64,000 nt of DNA from Roseivirga sp. BDSF3-8 (GCF_041449215.1 NZ_JBGNFV010000001.1:3117001-3181000); one strand, 5' to 3'; counted from the first letter of the stretch, positions 35,932 to 45,157 are shown. Notes: generated by a model from the sequence alone, not told the origin. A program made the numbers and translations.

Positions 35932-36834
35932 TTAGGCCTCTTCTGGTTCGCTGCCGGGTTTCACATTCACAAAATGATCCGGAGCGATAGGGGTGCCGTA
36001 GTCATCCAGGCTGCTTATGATAGGCAGTTTCTTAAACTTTCGTTTTACTTCGGCATTTACACGTCCGGGCGGCAGGTAGAGGTGCTCACCTCTGGGGACA
36101 AAGTGCAGGCCCAGGGCTTCTATTAAATCCTCATAGCGTACGAAGCCTTCTTCCTCTTTGGTCCAGAAAATTTTTTTTACCTCACGGCGGATCAGGACGA
36201 GGTCGGTTTTTGGTAGCAGGTAAGGGATATTAGAAGGCCATACCGTCAGTAGCTCTATGGTTTTGGTGTCATGTTTGTTCACAAACATGATGCGGGGTAC
36301 GAATACTTCCTCACCCATCTCTTCCTGAAGCTTATTCCTGTTAAAGTTATACTGCCATATATCGTCAGAAGTTTGCTTATCCATGTAGTAAAGCCCATAC
36401 TCCTCAAATCCAGCCTCCGCTACTTTGCGGTTAGATGTGAGCCAGCTTTCTACTATCCCATTGTCATAGGGGCGGGGGGTGCCGTCCCGCTGCGGGTCTG
36501 AGACATAGAGGTTAAGGGCTGAGCAGAGCTTTTCTACCAGGGGAAAGCATTCGAAGGCAAAAAAGTCTGGCCGGAGAAAGTTGAGGCTAATACTCAGGCT
36601 TGTGTCTTCAAACCCTTCAAATCCTTCATCTTCCTCCGCTTCCTCATCATTACTATCTTCATCTTCATAATAGGTAAAGCGGCAATAGGCCCCTGTATCT
36701 TCATTCAGGTAATCCCAGCTATCTTCTTCCGGCTGGGGCAGGTTCGGGTCTACCACCCCGTCCAGGTAAGCCTTTATCTCCTCTCCCGATACGGGATTGT
36801 CCGGTTTTTTAAAAAAGTAAAGGTCGTAGCTCAT
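35932..36834 (-). CDS. Hypothetical protein with an acidic low-complexity stretch
   Basis: A 300-residue cytosolic protein starting MSYDLYFFKKP, a start seen in a widespread family of uncharacterised proteins (some lie near toxin or immunity genes, but that link is uncertain here). A run of Glu/Asp (DEDSNDEEAEEDEGFEGFED, about 57-76) interrupts the N-terminal domain. The central part holds aromatic-rich strands. No catalytic motif recognised. It shares the minus strand with the MFS gene (48-base gap). Confidence 0.7.
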   Translation of the reverse strand: MSYDLYFFKKPDNPVSGEEIKAYLDGVVDPNLPQPEEDSWDYLNEDTGAYCRFTYYEDEDSNDEEAEEDEGFEGFEDTSLSISLNFLRPDFFAFECFPLVEKLCSALNLYVSDPQRDGTPRPYDNGIVESWLTSNRKVAEAGFEEYGLYYMDKQTSDDIWQYNFNRNKLQEEMGEEVFVPRIMFVNKHDTKTIELLTVWPSNIPYLLPKTDLVLIRREVKKIFWTKEEEGFVRYEDLIEALGLHFVPRGEHLYLPPGRVNAEVKRKFKKLPIISSLDDYGTPIAPDHFVNVKPGSEPEEA

Positions 36835-36868
36835 AGTATATGTTCAGTCTCGCGTACGGTACCTGATG

Positions 36869-37774
36869 TTAAAAAAAGATGGCTTCATTTCGCACCCTTA
36901 TGCCTTGTTTTTCCATATCCACAATAAATTGCCTCCACGTTTTGTTTCTTAGGCTGCCGGCACCATAGACTCTGTTTTTGAAATCAGAAGTAATAATCCG
37001 TAGTGTATGAGACCTCTGATGGGGAGATTCGATAACGAGCTCTGTAATGTCTGAAAGCCGGAAAGCACGTTGATGAAAAGGCCAGATATGGTTTTTGACG
37101 ATCAGGAAATCTTTATCAGCTTCGAAATAATAAAGTTGTATAGAAAGTAAAACACACAACAGCAGGACCATCCCTGTCATTATTAATTTGCTTACGATGG
37201 GAATATCTAAAAACAGAATAAAAAAAGAGGCTGTAAGACAAGCATACACGAATAACCAATTGAAGGTAAAAAAGTGATTGCCCTTATATGAGGTAAGGCC
37301 TGCAGGGTTTACATAACCGGGAAGAGACAGCCGGCTCGGCTTAAAACCTGTCAGGTTCGGCCTGACCTGCTGTTTTTTCTGTTGGTTGATATGGTTTATG
37401 GCCTGGCATAATTCCTCATTATTCCGGTAGTAATTCTTTAGTAGGATAACCGGCTCATCATTTTTCAGAACTACAGTGATGGCCTCAAAAGGCATCGTAA
37501 TCCACAAAAAACTCTCTCCCTGCTTGCCTGAAAGATATGTTTCCTGAATCTCGTTCCATGCAATAAAAGAAGATGATAGAATGCCTGAAAGGTGAATTCC
37601 GCTATCGGTCAGCTTGATTTTCCTGAGTGTCTTCAGGTAATAAACGGCTACCAAAAGGCCAAATACCAGCATGCCGATGCCGGGTAGGAACTGCACCATT
37701 TCACCGGAGGCGGCTTTTTCATCATTCATACTTTCTTTCCATAGAAGAAGTATGCCGAGTCCTAAGGTGAACAA
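36869..37774 (-). pseudogene. Two-transmembrane-cluster membrane protein with an in-frame amber codon
   Basis: The main open frame encodes about 301 residues with hydrophobic helices near 1-12, 29-46, about 175-195 and 198-215 and a PH-like soluble part; the family is unknown. It has no ATG near its start: the first usable codon is a TTG at 37774, in the middle of a membrane helix. Upstream in the same frame an ATG at 37837 opens MITIKSKFSIG, then TAG (37804-37802, codon 12), then VFIGPALILLF, which completes the first helix. This suggests a natural gene 36869-37837 interrupted by one nonsense codon. Alternatively TTG is used. The gene is AT-richer than its neighbours, which may mean recent acquisition. 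Confidence 0.6.
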
Positions 37775-37873
37775 AAGGATAAGCGCAGGCCCAATAAATA
37801 CCTAGCCAATCGAAAACTTACTTTTGATGGTAATCATTGAATAGATGGAAATAATGCTTTTTCAATGGCAGGG

Positions 37874-38326
37874 CTACAGCAACCTGTCATCCCAGAAATA
37901 CTTTTCGGTCCTGACCAGTTTGACGTGTTCTTCAAAAGCTTCGTGCTTGGTGTTAATGATATAGTTGTGCTCCGAAGGGATGATAGCCGAGGGCACTTTC
38001 AGGATCAGCGACTCGCGGGAGGCATACCAGCGGCTGCCGATTTCCTGCAGGCGTGAGTAAGCTTCAAATTTTCGCCAGTTGGCTGGCAGGTCGGTTGTGG
38101 GTAATGTTTTGAGGTAGGTATCGGCATCGGGCACCGAGATGATCATGAGCCTGTATGGAATGTCGGGCCTTACGGCATTGCGATGCACGACTAATTCTAA
38201 TGTTGACAGGGACCTGGAGCCCCCCGTATAGATCACGAATTCGCCTCTTTTGTTCCACCGGTTGGATGCCCCGGAGGCAGAAAGCTGGTGGGAAAATTTT
38301 TCGGCTGAAATCCGGAATAACTCCAT
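37874..38326 (-). CDS. RES-domain toxin (NAD-degrading)
   Basis: A 150-residue RES-domain protein. The eponymous triad is Arg104-Glu105-Ser106 in YASRESLILKVPS. FRISAEKFS and FVIYTGGS are the other conserved parts of the NAD-binding cleft, with Glu44 in TLEL. RES toxins consume NAD+ (phosphorolysis or ADP-ribosylation), which stops growth. The cognate antitoxin lies 3 bases upstream. Order antitoxin-toxin and length fit the family. Confidence 0.92.
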   Translation of the reverse strand: MELFRISAEKFSHQLSASGASNRWNKRGEFVIYTGGSRSLSTLELVVHRNAVRPDIPYRLMIISVPDADTYLKTLPTTDLPANWRKFEAYSRLQEIGSRWYASRESLILKVPSAIIPSEHNYIINTKHEAFEEHVKLVRTEKYFWDDRLL

Positions 38327-38329
38327 TCC

Positions 38330-38761
38330 TTACACGTTGTCGCCGTACTCCATAGCGGTGAGCCTGCCGTCTACGAAGCGGATGCCGGTGACCGTATTCA
38401 GGTAAGCCTTCGGCGCCTGGTTATTAAAGTAAAAGTTTTCTTTGTCCAGCCACTCCTGGAATTTCTCAATGGAGCCGAATACGGCTATGCCATGCTGGGT
38501 CAGGGAAAGGAGCATTAGTACGTGCTCCCTGGTGCTGATATTTATTTCCTGGTCGGCCTTTTTGTAAGTACGAAAGGTTTTAATATTCACGTTGAGCCAG
38601 CCGGAGAGCAATTCATCGTTGAAGCGGGTGGTTCGTTTCAGCGTCTGGACGTACTCGTAGTTCACTGTATTCTTTTGCAGATACAGCAGTACGTCCATAT
38701 CGTTTATCCTCTTCGGTATTCTCCTGAGAATCTGGCGATGAACAGCTTCTAACTCGGTCAT
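38330..38761 (-). CDS. Xre/MbcA/ParS-type antitoxin (DUF2384)
   Basis: A 143-residue antitoxin. The N-terminal part holds an Xre-like helix-turn-helix (LLSGWLNVNIKTFRTYKK, about 52-70). The C-terminal DUF2384 domain (GIAVFGSIEKFQEWLDK and KAYLNTVTGIRFV) blocks the toxin's active site. Such antitoxins repress their own promoter; an inverted repeat and -7 element directly upstream support this. Confidence 0.92.
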   Translation of the reverse strand: MTELEAVHRQILRRIPKRINDMDVLLYLQKNTVNYEYVQTLKRTTRFNDELLSGWLNVNIKTFRTYKKADQEINISTREHVLMLLSLTQHGIAVFGSIEKFQEWLDKENFYFNNQAPKAYLNTVTGIRFVDGRLTAMEYGDNV

Positions 38762-38784
38762 AATTCCTCCCGTCAGGTGTCTTG

Positions 38785-38792
38785 CAAAAATA
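38785..38792 (-). promoter_or_regulatory. -7 element of the RES-Xre operon
   Basis: On the minus strand TATTTTTG fits the Bacteroidota TAnnTTTG consensus and ends about 24 bases before the antitoxin ATG. No clear -33 element was found. Confidence 0.45.
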
Positions 38793-38805
38793 GGTAATTT
38801 TACCT
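38792..38805. promoter_or_regulatory. Candidate antitoxin operator
   Basis: Inverted repeat AGGTAA-TT-TTACCT adjoining the -7 element; a further TTTACCTA half-site sits at 38821-38828. This is where an autoregulating antitoxin would bind. On the plus strand the same region holds TACCTTTG, a mirror promoter-like word. Confidence 0.4.
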
Positions 38806-38839
38806 TTGTATACGAGAAAATTTACCTATTGGTTGCCGT

Positions 38840-39781
38840 CTATACCTCAAGCAACATGGCGCCATAGGAATAGCCACCACCAAATACTGTGATCACGATG
38901 AGATCGCCGGGCTGGTAGCGGTCTTTGTTTTCATCTAATACAATACCACAGCCTGCGCAGCCTGTGTTGCCGCGTATCTGAATGTTGCCCAGCGCCTTTT
39001 CTTCGGGTAGTTTCAGGGTTTCCATTACGTTTTTTGTGATACGCAGGTTAGCCTGGTGCGGAATCAGAAAGCGGATGTCTTCCACTGTTTTGCCATTCCT
39101 TTTCAGCAGGTCATTGGTGGCTGAAGGCATGTACTGGCAGGCATGAATGAACACATCTTTGCCAAAGGGCATATCAAAGCCGGCGAGAGGACGGAGGGTA
39201 ATGGCCTGGGTGGCCTTGCCACGGGTAGCGGCACCACCGGTAAGCACGTCGGTGATCCTGATGGCGCGGTCGTGATGTTTTTCTTTTGTGATAAAGAGGG
39301 CGGCTGCCCCGTCTCCCCAGAGCGGGCCGGATTTAGGGTCCTCGTCATTGCTGTAGGCAGTATTGTGGTCGCTCACCACTACCACGGCATGGGTGGCTTT
39401 GTTCATGGCAAAGTACCCTTCCACTATTTCTACTGCGTTTACCAGGGAGCTGCAGGCAGAGGATACCGAAAATGAAGGCACGTCGTGTATATCCAGGCGG
39501 TGCTGTATGGCGTGGGCCAGGGTCACAATGGTGTCATGAGGGGTGTAGGTAGCTCCTACAATAAGGTCGATCTTGTCAGGTGAAAAGCTTATAAGGTCCA
39601 GGCCTGTCTCCACAGCCTTTACCCCCATTGTGTTCGTGTTTTCGCCCTCACCGGCTTTGCGTCTTTCTCTTATACCGGTCCGTTCTACGATCCAGTCATT
39701 CGTAAGGCCTGCCACCTGCTCGAAGTATGCGTTGGGCACTACTTCCTGGGGCACGTAACTGGCCATAGCGTCTATATACAT
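38840..39781 (-). CDS. 3-oxoacyl-ACP synthase III (FabH-like ketosynthase)
   Basis: A 313-residue thiolase-fold ketosynthase with the full FabH triad: Cys110 (VSSACSSL), His242 (PHQANLRI) and Asn272 (GNTGCAG). It may start fatty acid chains from acyl-CoA or make a special acyl product; a housekeeping fabH elsewhere in the genome cannot be excluded. The location next to aroA and the TA pair, away from other fatty-acid genes, is unusual. The 62-base gap to aroA is compatible with cotranscription. Confidence 0.9.
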   Translation of the reverse strand: MYIDAMASYVPQEVVPNAYFEQVAGLTNDWIVERTGIRERRKAGEGENTNTMGVKAVETGLDLISFSPDKIDLIVGATYTPHDTIVTLAHAIQHRLDIHDVPSFSVSSACSSLVNAVEIVEGYFAMNKATHAVVVVSDHNTAYSNDEDPKSGPLWGDGAAALFITKEKHHDRAIRITDVLTGGAATRGKATQAITLRPLAGFDMPFGKDVFIHACQYMPSATNDLLKRNGKTVEDIRFLIPHQANLRITKNVMETLKLPEEKALGNIQIRGNTGCAGCGIVLDENKDRYQPGDLIVITVFGGGYSYGAMLLEV

Positions 39782-39843
39782 GATAGCGGTTTTGGTTTAT
39801 GTTACCGGGCGAAATCTACAGGTATTTTTTGAGAATCCCCGGT

Positions 39844-41091
39844 CTATTGGTTGAACGTCAGAGAGATGCCTGCAGATTCAAAATCCTTCCAAAAATCAGG
39901 ATATGATTTGGCCGTCACGGCCGGATCTTCTATTTCCAGGGGCATGAGTACCGACAGGGGGGCAAAGGCCATGGCCATGCGGTGATCATCATAGGTGTTT
40001 ATGAAAAGAGGTTTTTCCGGTAGGCGTACCTCACCTGGCTGCAGCACGCAGGTGGTATCGCTTATGGCGTAGAGGCGGCTCTCGCCGGTCTTTTCTATTT
40101 CCTGCTGCAGGGCTTTGATCCGGTCTGTCTCTTTAATGCGCAGGCTTTCCACCCCATTCATGGTGCATTTAATGCCCAGTGCCGTACAGGTTACGGCTAC
40201 TGTCTGTGCCAGGTCGGGGCAGCCGGTAAAGTCTATTTCCAGCGCCTGCTTAGGATCTGGCTCAGGGCCGGGGGTAAGAACGACTCCCTCATTGGTAAAA
40301 GAAGAGTGTACCCCAAGTTTTTCCATGATATTGGCTATCTCCCGGTCGCCCTGCATAGACACATCACGGAGTCCTTTGAGCAGGAGGCGGCCATTACGCG
40401 CTATGGCCATCAGGCTATACCAGTAGCTGGCGCCTGACCAGTCAGACTCTATTTCGTATGAGCCACCGCTGTATCCAGTAGGTAAGACGCGCACTACATC
40501 ATTAGACTCCCACATGGCGGTGGCACCGAAGCGGTTCATCAGGGCCAGCGTCATATCTATATAGGGCCGGCTGCCTATCTTGTCCGTAAGCTTAAGCGTA
40601 AGGCCTACGGGTAGCACGGGGCCGGCCATGAGCAAGGCGGAGATAAACTGGCTGCTTACATCGCCACGGATGCTGACTTCATGTACCAGGCTGTCACGGT
40701 CAAATCCATTGGTACGAAGGGGCGGATAACCCTTCTGTCCCTCATAACTGATATCTGCCCCGAGGTGCCGCAGGGCATCTGCCAGCAAGCCAATGGGTCT
40801 TTCCTTCATCCGGTCTGTGCCGGTGAGCAATTTCTTTTTCCCCATCACCGCACAGAAGGCGGTAAGAAAGCGCATGGTGGTACCTGCATCCAGCACATCG
40901 TATACGTCAGGGTCCTCGTCCAGCAGGCGCAGCATGGTGCGGGTGTCCCGGGCCGGGCTCAGATTGCTCAGGCTTATAGTGCTGTGGCTGTAGGCTTTAA
41001 TGACCAATGCGCGATTGCTTTCGCTCTTGGATGAAGGCAGGGAGATGGATGTATCGGTAAGCGCAGGGCTCTTTTTCAATAAGACAGACAT
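39844..41091 (-). CDS. aroA: 3-phosphoshikimate 1-carboxyvinyltransferase
   Basis: EPSP synthase, the sixth step of the shikimate pathway: condenses shikimate-3-phosphate with PEP. 415 residues. SLPSSKSESNRALVIKA is the substrate-binding N-terminal signature, LDAGTTMRFLTAF the PEP loop, and the C-terminal RIKETDRIKALQQEI is diagnostic. It lies in the same minus-strand shikimate block as aroB and the DAHP synthase fusion, but separated from them by the YtxH gene on the other strand. Confidence 0.96.
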   Translation of the reverse strand: MSVLLKKSPALTDTSISLPSSKSESNRALVIKAYSHSTISLSNLSPARDTRTMLRLLDEDPDVYDVLDAGTTMRFLTAFCAVMGKKKLLTGTDRMKERPIGLLADALRHLGADISYEGQKGYPPLRTNGFDRDSLVHEVSIRGDVSSQFISALLMAGPVLPVGLTLKLTDKIGSRPYIDMTLALMNRFGATAMWESNDVVRVLPTGYSGGSYEIESDWSGASYWYSLMAIARNGRLLLKGLRDVSMQGDREIANIMEKLGVHSSFTNEGVVLTPGPEPDPKQALEIDFTGCPDLAQTVAVTCTALGIKCTMNGVESLRIKETDRIKALQQEIEKTGESRLYAISDTTCVLQPGEVRLPEKPLFINTYDDHRMAMAFAPLSVLMPLEIEDPAVTAKSYPDFWKDFESAGISLTFNQ

Positions 41092-41263
41092 GAGGTCAGT
41101 TCAGTTCTCAGGTTTAGAAAGTTGATCTAAATATCGTAAATTACTGTTATCACAACAGCCGGGAGGAGGGAAGTTCACCCTTCATTCAGGATTTTTTAAA
41201 CATTTGCCCGACGGGCACGTTATAATTAAGCATTGATTGCATCATTTAACCACTTTTCAGCAC

Positions 41264-41515
41264 ATGGATAATACCGAAAAAACTTTGATAGCATTTTTAG
41301 CAGGTGCAGCTGCAGGCGCATTAACCGGTCTGTTACTGGCCCCTGATTCGGGAGAAAAAACCCGTAAAAAGCTAGGTAAAAATATAGACACGTGGAAAGA
41401 TGAACTCGAGACCACGTGGGATAAAACTGCATTGAAAATCAGTGATCTGACTGATTCTGTCCTTGAAGATCTGGACGGATACAGCAAGAAGGTAGCTGAT
41501 AATATTAAGAACTAA
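41264..41515 (+). CDS. YtxH-domain protein
   Basis: An 83-residue protein from the ATG at 41264 (an in-frame ATG 27 bases upstream is less likely). A single N-terminal membrane or peripheral helix (LIAFLAGAAAGALTGLLLAPDSGEKTRKKL) is the YtxH signature, followed by an amphipathic helical tail. YtxH proteins are small stress-linked membrane proteins of unknown mechanism. Lies alone on the plus strand between aroA and aroB; a hairpin TGCCC-GAC-GGGCA sits 47 bases upstream. Confidence 0.85.
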   Translation: MDNTEKTLIAFLAGAAAGALTGLLLAPDSGEKTRKKLGKNIDTWKDELETTWDKTALKISDLTDSVLEDLDGYSKKVADNIKN

Positions 41516-41530
41516 TTCAGCCAGCTTCAA

Positions 41531-41571
41531 AACCTGCAAAAGACCACTTCGGATCTTTTGCAGGTTTTTTT
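41531..41571. terminator. Bidirectional terminator between ytxH-like gene and aroB
   Basis: A 13-bp stem AACCTGCAAAAGA/TCTTTTGCAGGTT with a 10-base loop and a T run on the plus strand, placed between convergent genes. Confidence 0.9.
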
Positions 41572-42607
41572 ATTTCCCTTCATTGTAATAGATCAGGGAT
41601 TTTCTCACTTCCTCTGCACTGATCTGTACATCGTAGCGTGCTTTTCCTATTCCATTAAGCAGCGCTGCAAGCACATTTCCCCCTTCATTCTTTTTATCCT
41701 GCACAGTAAGTGCCGTAATGGCATCGAAGTGTTCGGTGCCTATGGGTGCGTGGCCATATACGGATAGCATGGTATCACGAATCATGTCGCATTCTTCAGG
41801 CTGCAGGCCGCACCGGCTGGCCGATAGGTAGGCTTCTGCCACCATACCAATGGCAATGGCCTCACCGTGTAGCAGATGGTTTTCGGTATCCAGAAAATAG
41901 CTTTCCACAGCATGGCCCACTGTATGGCCGAAGTTCAGGATCTTGCGCAGGCCCTTTTCGGTGGGGTCATTCTCCACCACCTCCTTTTTTATCTTTACCG
42001 AAGCGGCTACCACTTCTGTCCAGTCCGCACTGGCCAGACTCAGGTTTCGAGACCTTTCCCAGTAGGCTGCATCTGCTATAAGGCCATGTTTGAGCACTTC
42101 GGCAAAGCCCGATCTCAGTTCGCGTTCGGGTAGCGTCTGTAGAAGGACCGGATAGATAAGTACCCGGTCGGGAATACGAAATATGCCGATGTGGTTTTTC
42201 AGTGCCCCGAAGTCTATCCCCAGCTTGCCCCCTACACTTGCATCTACCTGGGCCAGCAGGGTAGTGGGCACATTGATGAAGTTGATGCCGCGCTTATAGG
42301 TAGCCGCACAGAAGCCGCCCATGTCACCGATCACGCCACCGCCCAGGTTCAGCATCAGGCCGCGACGGTCCATTTTTGCGTCGGTCATTGCCTGCCATAT
42401 TTTCTGGCAGGTGTCCAGCGTTTTATTTTTTTCTCCGCTGGTGATCCGGATCAGGGTGTGTTCTGGCAGGTAGCGCTTTACCCAAGGGTAGCAGTGGGCT
42501 TCCGTATTTTCATCTACGAGTACAGCCAAAGAGGTAAAGTCCATGGTGGCAATATGTGCGGACAGGCTGTCCAGGTCCTTTTCTATCTGTACGTTTTGGA
42601 TGGTCAT
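41570..42607 (-). CDS. aroB: 3-dehydroquinate synthase
   Basis: The second step of the shikimate pathway: NAD- and metal-dependent cyclisation of DAHP. 345 residues. NLGGGVIGDMGGF, VPTTLLAQVDASVGGKLGIDF and KNHIGIF are the nucleotide- and substrate-binding signatures; LNFGHTVGHAVE carries metal-ligand histidines. It lies 15 bases after the DAHP synthase fusion, so both are cotranscribed. Confidence 0.96.
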   Translation of the reverse strand: MTIQNVQIEKDLDSLSAHIATMDFTSLAVLVDENTEAHCYPWVKRYLPEHTLIRITSGEKNKTLDTCQKIWQAMTDAKMDRRGLMLNLGGGVIGDMGGFCAATYKRGINFINVPTTLLAQVDASVGGKLGIDFGALKNHIGIFRIPDRVLIYPVLLQTLPERELRSGFAEVLKHGLIADAAYWERSRNLSLASADWTEVVAASVKIKKEVVENDPTEKGLRKILNFGHTVGHAVESYFLDTENHLLHGEAIAIGMVAEAYLSASRCGLQPEECDMIRDTMLSVYGHAPIGTEHFDAITALTVQDKKNEGGNVLAALLNGIGKARYDVQISAEEVRKSLIYYNEGK

Positions 42608-42622
42608 CTCAGGGGTTCTTTT

Positions 42623-43789
42623 TCAGTCAGTATTTTCGCCGGACGTCTCGTCGTCCGTCATCAGGTTGGTCTGGCGGCGGATGGATTCCTGGTGCATCAT
42701 CCGGTAAAATTCCGCCACAAAGTCTTTGTTCAGGTGCAGCGCCTCGGCCCACTCCTGGCGGCTGTGGAATATTTCCTTCCAGCGCTCTATCTGCAATACG
42801 GCTACGTTATTGGTTTTTTTATACTCACCTATACGCTGTACCAGGCTCATACGCCGCGCCATGGCCTCCAGTATTTCCTGGTCGGCGTGGTCTATCTGTT
42901 CTCTCAGTTCTTCCAGGAGACTGGTAAAGCCTGCATCTTCCGCGGCTGGCTTTCGCACCTTCAGTCCCTGAAGTATTTCCTGCAGCGCGTCGGGTGTTAC
43001 CTGTTGCTTGGCATCGCTCCAGGCGTGATCAGGGTCGCGGTGCGTTTCGATCATAAGGCCGTCATAGTTCAGGTCCAGTGCCACCTGCGATATATCGGCT
43101 ATCATGCTGCGGTCACCGCCTATGTGGCTTGGATCGGCCATGAGGGGTAGCTCGGGCCACAGCCGTTTCAGTTCTATGGGGATCTTCCACATGGGTACGT
43201 TGCGGAAGCGTGTCTTCTGGAAGGAGCTAAAGCCGCGGTGTATTGCCCCCAGCTTGGTTGCGCCACAGCGTATGAGGCGCTCCAGGGCGCCTATCCACAG
43301 GGTGAGGTCGGGATTGATGGGGTTTTTGACTAGCACCGGCTTGTCCACGCCTCTGAGGGCTTCGGCTATGGCTTGTACGGTAAATGGGTTCACGGTAGAG
43401 CGTGCGCCTATCCATAGAATGTCCACGCCATGCTTGAGTGCCAGCTCCACGTGCTCCGGGGTGGCTACTTCGGTGGCGGTGCGTATGTCCAGGTCTTTTT
43501 TGAGATCCGAAAGCCACACCAGGGCCTCTTCACCAATCCCTTCAAAGCTATCCGGACGGGTGCGGGGCTTCCACACACCGGCGCGAATGGTGCGTATGCC
43601 TTTATGATAAACGGCCGTGGCAGTTTCCCTCAGTTGCTCTTCAGTTTCTGCGCTGCAGGGGCCGGCTACTACCCACGGATTAGCTTCCCACGGGGCGTTT
43701 TTATCCGACGTTTTCGGCCACCAATCAGCAATTTTCGGCATGCTGCTAGAATTTTCTGTCATGGCAAAGTTTTTTTTCTCCGTGAACAA
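42623..43789 (-). CDS. Bifunctional DAHP synthase / chorismate mutase
   Basis: A 388-residue fusion. The N-terminal part (about 25-280) is a type I-beta (KDO8PS-like) DAHP synthase with VVAGPCSAETEEQL, DILWIGARSTVNPF and KNPINPDLTLWIGA: the first step of aromatic synthesis. The C-terminal part (about 292-375) is an AroQ-type chorismate mutase (LREQIDHADQEILEAMARRMSLV...). The fused mutase probably provides feedback by prephenate or chorismate, as known for related fusions. A second ATG at 43762 is equally possible as start. The neighbour aroB supports cotranscription. Confidence 0.94.
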   Translation of the reverse strand: MFTEKKNFAMTENSSSMPKIADWWPKTSDKNAPWEANPWVVAGPCSAETEEQLRETATAVYHKGIRTIRAGVWKPRTRPDSFEGIGEEALVWLSDLKKDLDIRTATEVATPEHVELALKHGVDILWIGARSTVNPFTVQAIAEALRGVDKPVLVKNPINPDLTLWIGALERLIRCGATKLGAIHRGFSSFQKTRFRNVPMWKIPIELKRLWPELPLMADPSHIGGDRSMIADISQVALDLNYDGLMIETHRDPDHAWSDAKQQVTPDALQEILQGLKVRKPAAEDAGFTSLLEELREQIDHADQEILEAMARRMSLVQRIGEYKKTNNVAVLQIERWKEIFHSRQEWAEALHLNKDFVAEFYRMMHQESIRRQTNLMTDDETSGENTD

Positions 43790-43839
43790 GTTGCCGTCAG
43801 CGTGTTTCTATTATATTGCAAACGTTTGATATTGGTTAT

Positions 43840-45096
43840 ATGGAAAGTTATCCCATTGTTTCGTTTGAAGACACTTCTGTAGCATTTTCCTACAAATCCG
43901 ATAAGGAATTGAGGAAGGCGTATCTTATATATTCTATCATGAACAACGCATCGGTAGTAAAGGTAGGCCAAAAAATGCTAAAGTTGGCTTTCAAAGTGGG
44001 GCTTCCGGTAAGGGGCATCGTGAGAAGCACCCTTTTTGACTTGTTTTGTGGTGGAGAAACCATTGCAGATAGTGAAGCCACCATTAAGCAACTTGCCAAA
44101 TATGAGATCGGCACCATACTCGACTACTCAGTCGAAGGTGAGAAATCTCAAAAGGGCTTTGATAAGACTAAAGACGAGATTATAAAAACAATCGTGCGCT
44201 CCGAAGGAGACGCACGCATACCTTACTGTGTATTTAAAGTGAGCGGCCTGGCCGACTCTGCCCTGCTTACACGCTATCAGAAGAATAAGCAGCTTAGCGA
44301 AAAGGATAAAGCCGCTATGGACAGGGTATGGCAGCGCGTGGATGAGATCTGCCGTACGGCCCATGAGAAAAAGGTCCGCTTATTTATAGATGGTGAGGAA
44401 AGCTGGTTTCAGCATACGATAGACGAGATCACCTATGAGATGATGAGGCGCTACAACCGTGAGCGCTGCATCGTATATAATACTTTCCAGATGTACCGGC
44501 ACGATATGCTGGGCCTGCTTAAAGAGGCTCATACCGATGCCAAAAGTGAGGGCTATTACCTTGGTGTAAAGCTGGTGCGTGGTGCCTATATGGAAAAGGA
44601 GCGTGACCGCGCTGAGGAGGAAGGGTATACTGACCCTATTCAGCCTACTAAGGCAGATACTGATCAGGATTTTGACGCAGCCCTGGCTTATTGCCTTGAG
44701 CACAATGATACGGTAAGGCTGTGTTCCGGCTCTCATAATGACAGCAGCAATTACCTGCTTATGAAGCTGATGAATGACTATGGCATGCGGCCGGATGATG
44801 ACCGTGTGTGGTTTGCCCAGCTTTATGGCATGAGCGACAATATTAGCTTCAACCTGGCAAAGGGTGGCTATAATGTGGCCAAGTATGTGCCCTACGGCCC
44901 TGTGAAAGCGGTGATGCCCTACCTGATGAGGCGTGCGGACGAAAATACCAGTATTGCGGGTCAGTCCAGCCGCGAGTTTATGCTTATCAGGAAAGAAATA
45001 AAGAGGAGAAAAGGCGATGAACAGGGTAAGCTGGTGACTATGGGCGTAGAGGTAGAAGAGCAGCCTGCTGTTTCCGATCCTCTTAGGACGGCATAA
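43840..45096 (+). CDS. Proline dehydrogenase
   Basis: A 418-residue FAD enzyme that oxidises proline to pyrroline-5-carboxylate. The TIM-barrel signatures are LGVKLVRGAYMEKER, RLCSGSHNDSSNYLLMKL, FNLAKGGYNVAKYVPYG and YLMRRADENTS. It is a stand-alone PRODH without a fused P5C dehydrogenase. A TTG 24 bases upstream is less likely than the ATG at 43840. It is divergent from the DAHP synthase fusion, a pairing seen in other Bacteroidota. Confidence 0.95.
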   Translation: MESYPIVSFEDTSVAFSYKSDKELRKAYLIYSIMNNASVVKVGQKMLKLAFKVGLPVRGIVRSTLFDLFCGGETIADSEATIKQLAKYEIGTILDYSVEGEKSQKGFDKTKDEIIKTIVRSEGDARIPYCVFKVSGLADSALLTRYQKNKQLSEKDKAAMDRVWQRVDEICRTAHEKKVRLFIDGEESWFQHTIDEITYEMMRRYNRERCIVYNTFQMYRHDMLGLLKEAHTDAKSEGYYLGVKLVRGAYMEKERDRAEEEGYTDPIQPTKADTDQDFDAALAYCLEHNDTVRLCSGSHNDSSNYLLMKLMNDYGMRPDDDRVWFAQLYGMSDNISFNLAKGGYNVAKYVPYGPVKAVMPYLMRRADENTSIAGQSSREFMLIRKEIKRRKGDEQGKLVTMGVEVEEQPAVSDPLRTA

Positions 45097-45120
45097 GACC
45101 CGATAGACCAATATCAATAC

Positions 45121-45157
45121 AAAAGGGATGACTTCATCATAGAGGCATCCCTTTTTT
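45121..45157 (+). terminator. Hairpin terminator of the proline dehydrogenase gene
   Basis: A 10-bp stem AAAAGGGATG/CATCCCTTTT with a loop of about 15 bases and a T run. A second, T-less hairpin (GTAAAGGGC/GCCCTTTAC at 45189-45211) follows. Confidence 0.85.
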
